NCBI GenBank assembly: GCA_031422555.1 | Contig: JANPLZ010000165.1 | Span: 1 to 17,296 of the forward strand | Direction of reading: 5' to 3' | DNA: 17,296 nucleotides | Source: JANNAT01 sp031422555 | GTDB lineage: Bacteria > Pseudomonadota > Alphaproteobacteria > Rhodobacterales > Rhodobacteraceae | Shown: positions 14,836-17,296 of the stretch, one piece after another | Layout of the letters: each line of letters begins with the position of its first letter | Numbering within the stretch: the stretch's first letter is position 1 | Made by a program: the position numbers and the translations under genes | Notes under the pieces: generated by a model | The model's input: the letters and a program-made list of their open reading frames with translations, nothing else | What the model was told of the DNA's origin: nothing | Databases searched by the model: none

Positions 14836-16124
14836 ACCACGACTTTTTGCATCGTCTGCGCGCCTACATGGAACACCCTTTTATAACGTTCAATTTCGGC
14901 CGCAGGCCCAATCGCTTTGCCCGGATTGTCTGACAGTTTCACCGTTGGCCGCCCGTTTGCGGTGACCGCTTTGCAAACCAGACTGAACGGTGCCAGGCCA
15001 TCACCGGGGACCAGACCATTGAAATCATTGGTCAACATCGTGCCCCACCCAAAAGACACTTTCACACGGCCCAAAAACTGCCGGTGCAATTCTTCGATTT
15101 TGTCAACGTCCAGACCATCTGAGAAAATCACAAGTTTGGTCATCGGGTCTTCGCCCCGCGATTTCCACCAGCGGATGGCGTTTTCCGCCCCGGTCGCCGG
15201 ATCGCCGCTGTCGATGCGGATCCCCGTCCAACTTGCCAGCCAATCGGGGGCGTTTTTCAAGAATCCCTCTGTGCCATAGGTATCGGGCAGCATGATGCGC
15301 AGATTGCCATCGTGTTCATCTTGCCAATCGGCCAGCACTTGATAGGGCGCTTGGGCCAGTTCGGCGTCGGAGTTGGCCAGCGCCGAATAGACCATCGGCA
15401 ATTCATGCGCATTGGTGCCAATCGCCTCGATGTCGCGCAGCATGGCAATCCGGCAATTCGACGTGCCGGTAAATTTGCTGCCCAAACCTTCCTGCATCGC
15501 CTGCACGCACCAGTCTTGCCACAAAAACGAATGCCGCCGTCTGGTGCCAAAATCGGCGATGCGCAGGCCGTCGATTTGGCGCAGCCGTTCAATCTTCTCC
15601 CAAAGCCGGGTCATACCGCGCGCATACAGCACCTGCAATTCGAACTTGCCCAGTTTTGACAAAACCGCGCGGCTGCGCAACTCCATGATGACCGCGAGCG
15701 CCGGGATTTCCCACAGCATCACCTCGGGCCAGCGGCCTTCAAAGGTCAGTTCAAACTGACCATCGCGCTTGGCCAGATGATAGGGCGGCAAGCGCATGGT
15801 TTCGAACCATTCCATGAAATCTGGCCGAAACATTTGGCGTTTTCCGTAAAACATATTGCCGCGCAGCCAGGTGCTTTCGCCCCGCGTCAAGGTCAGCGAC
15901 CGCACGTGATCCAGTTGTTCGCGCAGCTCGCCTTCGTCGATAATATCGGCCAGCCGCACTTTGGTGCTGCGGTTGATCAGCGAAAATTCGACATTGGTGT
16001 CAGGTTTATTCCGAAAAATAGATTGACACATCAGCAGCTTATAAAAATCTGTGTCAATCAGTGACCGGACGATCGGATCAATTTTCCAGTTGTGGTTGTG
16101 GACCCGTGTGGCAAGATCGACCAT
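14832..16124 (-). CDS. pncB: Nicotinate phosphoribosyltransferase
   Basis: This 430-residue cytoplasmic enzyme of NAD salvage makes nicotinate mononucleotide from nicotinate and PRPP, coupled to ATP hydrolysis. The N-terminal SLIDTDFYKLLMCQSIF (21-37), the central DFGTRRRHSF (191-200) and GTNAHELP (237-244) are characteristic. H240 in the last motif corresponds to the autophosphorylated histidine of the enterobacterial enzyme. RIDSGDP and the FSDGLDVDKI segment complete the PRPP/phosphate site. The start at 16124 matches the family N-terminus and has GGAGAG about 7 nt upstream. The first 67 bp overlap the 3' end of the hybrid kinase gene on the same strand, and the stop interlocks with the convergent APH-family gene. 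Confidence 0.96.
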   Translation of the reverse strand: MVDLATRVHNHNWKIDPIVRSLIDTDFYKLLMCQSIFRNKPDTNVEFSLINRSTKVRLADIIDEGELREQLDHVRSLTLTRGESTWLRGNMFYGKRQMFRPDFMEWFETMRLPPYHLAKRDGQFELTFEGRWPEVMLWEIPALAVIMELRSRAVLSKLGKFELQVLYARGMTRLWEKIERLRQIDGLRIADFGTRRRHSFLWQDWCVQAMQEGLGSKFTGTSNCRIAMLRDIEAIGTNAHELPMVYSALANSDAELAQAPYQVLADWQDEHDGNLRIMLPDTYGTEGFLKNAPDWLASWTGIRIDSGDPATGAENAIRWWKSRGEDPMTKLVIFSDGLDVDKIEELHRQFLGRVKVSFGWGTMLTNDFNGLVPGDGLAPFSLVCKAVTANGRPTVKLSDNPGKAIGPAAEIERYKRVFHVGAQTMQKVVV

Positions 16125-17296
16125 GTCTGCTCTCCATTTGCCGACCTGTCTACGCCATCAAAGGGGGCTTCGTCAAAACGATCGCGCCCGGCGGCAATTT
16201 GCTCGAGCAAAGCGTAAAGTTCGCGCCGGGCCAAAGGTTTGGTCAGCACCCCGTTCATTCCGGCGGCGCGGCACCGCAGGTCTTCGTCAGCGGCACTATA
16301 GGCGGTCAGCGCAAAGATCGGGCAGGCCCGCAGGCCTGCGTGCTTTTCATAGGCGCGGATGGCCCGCGTTGCATCCTGACCGTTCATCTCTGGCATCGAC
16401 ACATCCATCAAAACCAAGTCGGGCGGCGCCAGACAATAGGCTTGCAGCGCCAACTGTCCGTTTTCAGCCTCTGTCAACTGTGCCACCGATCCTGTCAGAA
16501 ATTTTCGCGCAATCATCATATTGGTGCGGTTGTCTTCGGCGATCAAAACCCGCAGCGCGGTTTTTGGGGCGACTACCGCCATGCCAATCCGGGGCCCGGC
16601 CACCTTTTTGGCCCGCATCAATTGCAGCGTGGCGGTAAACACCGATCCTTGGCCCGGCACCGAGGCCACCGCAATATCGCCGCCCATCTGCTGAACCAAA
16701 AAGCGCGAAATGCTAAGCCCCAACCCCGTGCCGCCAAACTGCCGCGAGATCGTGCTGTCGGCTTGGGCAAAGCTGTCAAACACATGGCCGATCTGGTGCG
16801 CCGGAATGCCGATGCCGGTATCCGAAATTGCGATGCTGACCAGATCATGCGGGCTTGCGGGCTGCACCGAAACCGTGACCCCGACCTGACCCCGCGCGGT
16901 AAATTTAAGCGCATTGCCGATCAGGTTCAGCAAAACCTGCCGCAATCGCCCGGAGTCACCTAAATAGGTCGGGCAATTATCAGGCAATTGCAGCACCATC
17001 GCCAAGCCCTTTTTACCCGCAATCGGGCGCAGCAAATCCATAGTGCCGGCCACACAGTCGGTGATCTGAAAGGGGTCTGACAACAAATCAGCCTTACCCG
17101 CCTGTAGTTTTGACAAATCCAGCACGTCGTTGATGATGGTCAGCAGCGCCTGTCCCGACTCGATGATGGTTTTGACATAGTGGTGTTGCTGATCGTCCAG
17201 CCCGGTATCGCCCAACAGCTCTGCCACGCCGATCACGCCGTTCATCGGGGTGCGGATTTCATGGCTCATCGTGGCCAGAAACTGCGATTTCGCTTC
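16058..17296 (-). CDS. Hybrid sensor histidine kinase (partial, N-terminus off the right edge)
   Basis: The frame is open from the right edge to a TGA at 16058-16060. An in-frame ATG at 17269 lies inside the HisKA motif and is not the real start: EAKSQFLAT precedes MSHEIRTPMNG. The phospho-acceptor His codon is at 17261-17263. The ATPase domain has NLIGNALKF, DTGIGIP and GGTGLGLSIS. One receiver domain follows, with AEDNRTN, DLVLMDVSMPEMNG and the LTKP lysine, all intact. About 37 residues of low family character follow the receiver and extend into the pncB start. The sensor part is outside the window. Its HisKA region resembles that of the kinase at 2856, so the two are probably paralogues of the same hybrid-kinase type. 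Confidence 0.92.
   Translation of the reverse strand, partial: EAKSQFLATMSHEIRTPMNGVIGVAELLGDTGLDDQQHHYVKTIIESGQALLTIINDVLDLSKLQAGKADLLSDPFQITDCVAGTMDLLRPIAGKKGLAMVLQLPDNCPTYLGDSGRLRQVLLNLIGNALKFTARGQVGVTVSVQPASPHDLVSIAISDTGIGIPAHQIGHVFDSFAQADSTISRQFGGTGLGLSISRFLVQQMGGDIAVASVPGQGSVFTATLQLMRAKKVAGPRIGMAVVAPKTALRVLIAEDNRTNMMIARKFLTGSVAQLTEAENGQLALQAYCLAPPDLVLMDVSMPEMNGQDATRAIRAYEKHAGLRACPIFALTAYSAADEDLRCRAAGMNGVLTKPLARRELYALLEQIAAGRDRFDEAPFDGVDRSANGEQTWSILPHGSTTTTGKLIRSSGH

Noticed and set aside
13233..16056. A shared 13-mer AAAATCTGTGTCA upstream of the leader RNA and inside pncB
   Set aside because: A few shared 13-mers are expected by chance in 17 kb, and the second copy is coding sequence.
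16021..16059. A 10-bp perfect inverted repeat, GATTGACACA and TGTGTCAATC, with a 19-nt spacer
   Set aside because: It lies in the pncB codons for the conserved LIDT...CQS residues, so protein conservation explains it. About one such repeat is expected by chance in a window of this size.

Overview
This 17.3 kb window looks like chromosomal DNA from an alphaproteobacterium, most likely a member of the Rhodobacteraceae. The evidence is a high GC content, the resemblance of nearly every protein to families as they look in that group, and an extended Shine-Dalgarno that matches the alphaproteobacterial 16S rRNA 3' end. The assignment comes from recognising sequences, not from a database search. 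I see no insertion sequence, prophage, tRNA, rRNA operon or CRISPR array.

Layout, left to right. (1) The N-terminal half of a secreted PAN/alpha-2-macroglobulin protein runs off the left edge (minus strand, 1-2672). (2) Divergent from it is a soluble hybrid histidine kinase with two PAS and two receiver domains (plus, 2856-5405). (3) A minus-strand cluster yggT - recQ - yaaA follows (8631 down to 5402): a small membrane protein, a RecQ helicase and a peroxide-stress protein. (4) A plus-strand run follows: thioesterase-like protein, UMF1-type MFS transporter, murein endopeptidase mepA, a phytase-like beta-propeller protein and the queuosine-precursor transporter yhhQ (8783-13214). MFS/mepA and mepA/propeller overlap, so at least those three are probably co-transcribed. 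(5) A 254-bp region without a conventional gene (13215-13468) holds a small structured transcript candidate. (6) arfB (ribosome rescue) and an APH-family kinase follow, joined by an ATGA overlap (13469-14835). (7) On the minus strand, a second hybrid kinase, entering from the right edge, overlaps the start of pncB by 67 bp (17296 down to 14832).

Most genes are ordinary housekeeping or envelope functions. The stretch that stands out is 13215-13468. It contains a 17-nt perfect complement to the 16S rRNA 3' tail, an 18-codon ORF (13286-13342) placed 7 nt after the GGAGG core, a hairpin whose loop carries a CTCCTT anti-Shine-Dalgarno motif, and an 11-bp perfect intrinsic terminator. The arfB start codon lies only 25 nt beyond the terminator's T-rich tail. 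ArfB hydrolyses peptidyl-tRNA on stalled ribosomes, so a ribosome-capturing minigene and terminator directly in front of it suggest either a translation-sensing leader for arfB or an abundant stand-alone small RNA. This is a hypothesis; only the sequence elements are directly visible.

Two convergent gene pairs (hybrid kinase/yaaA and APH kinase/pncB) overlap by the same TTAG, so neither pair has an intergenic terminator.
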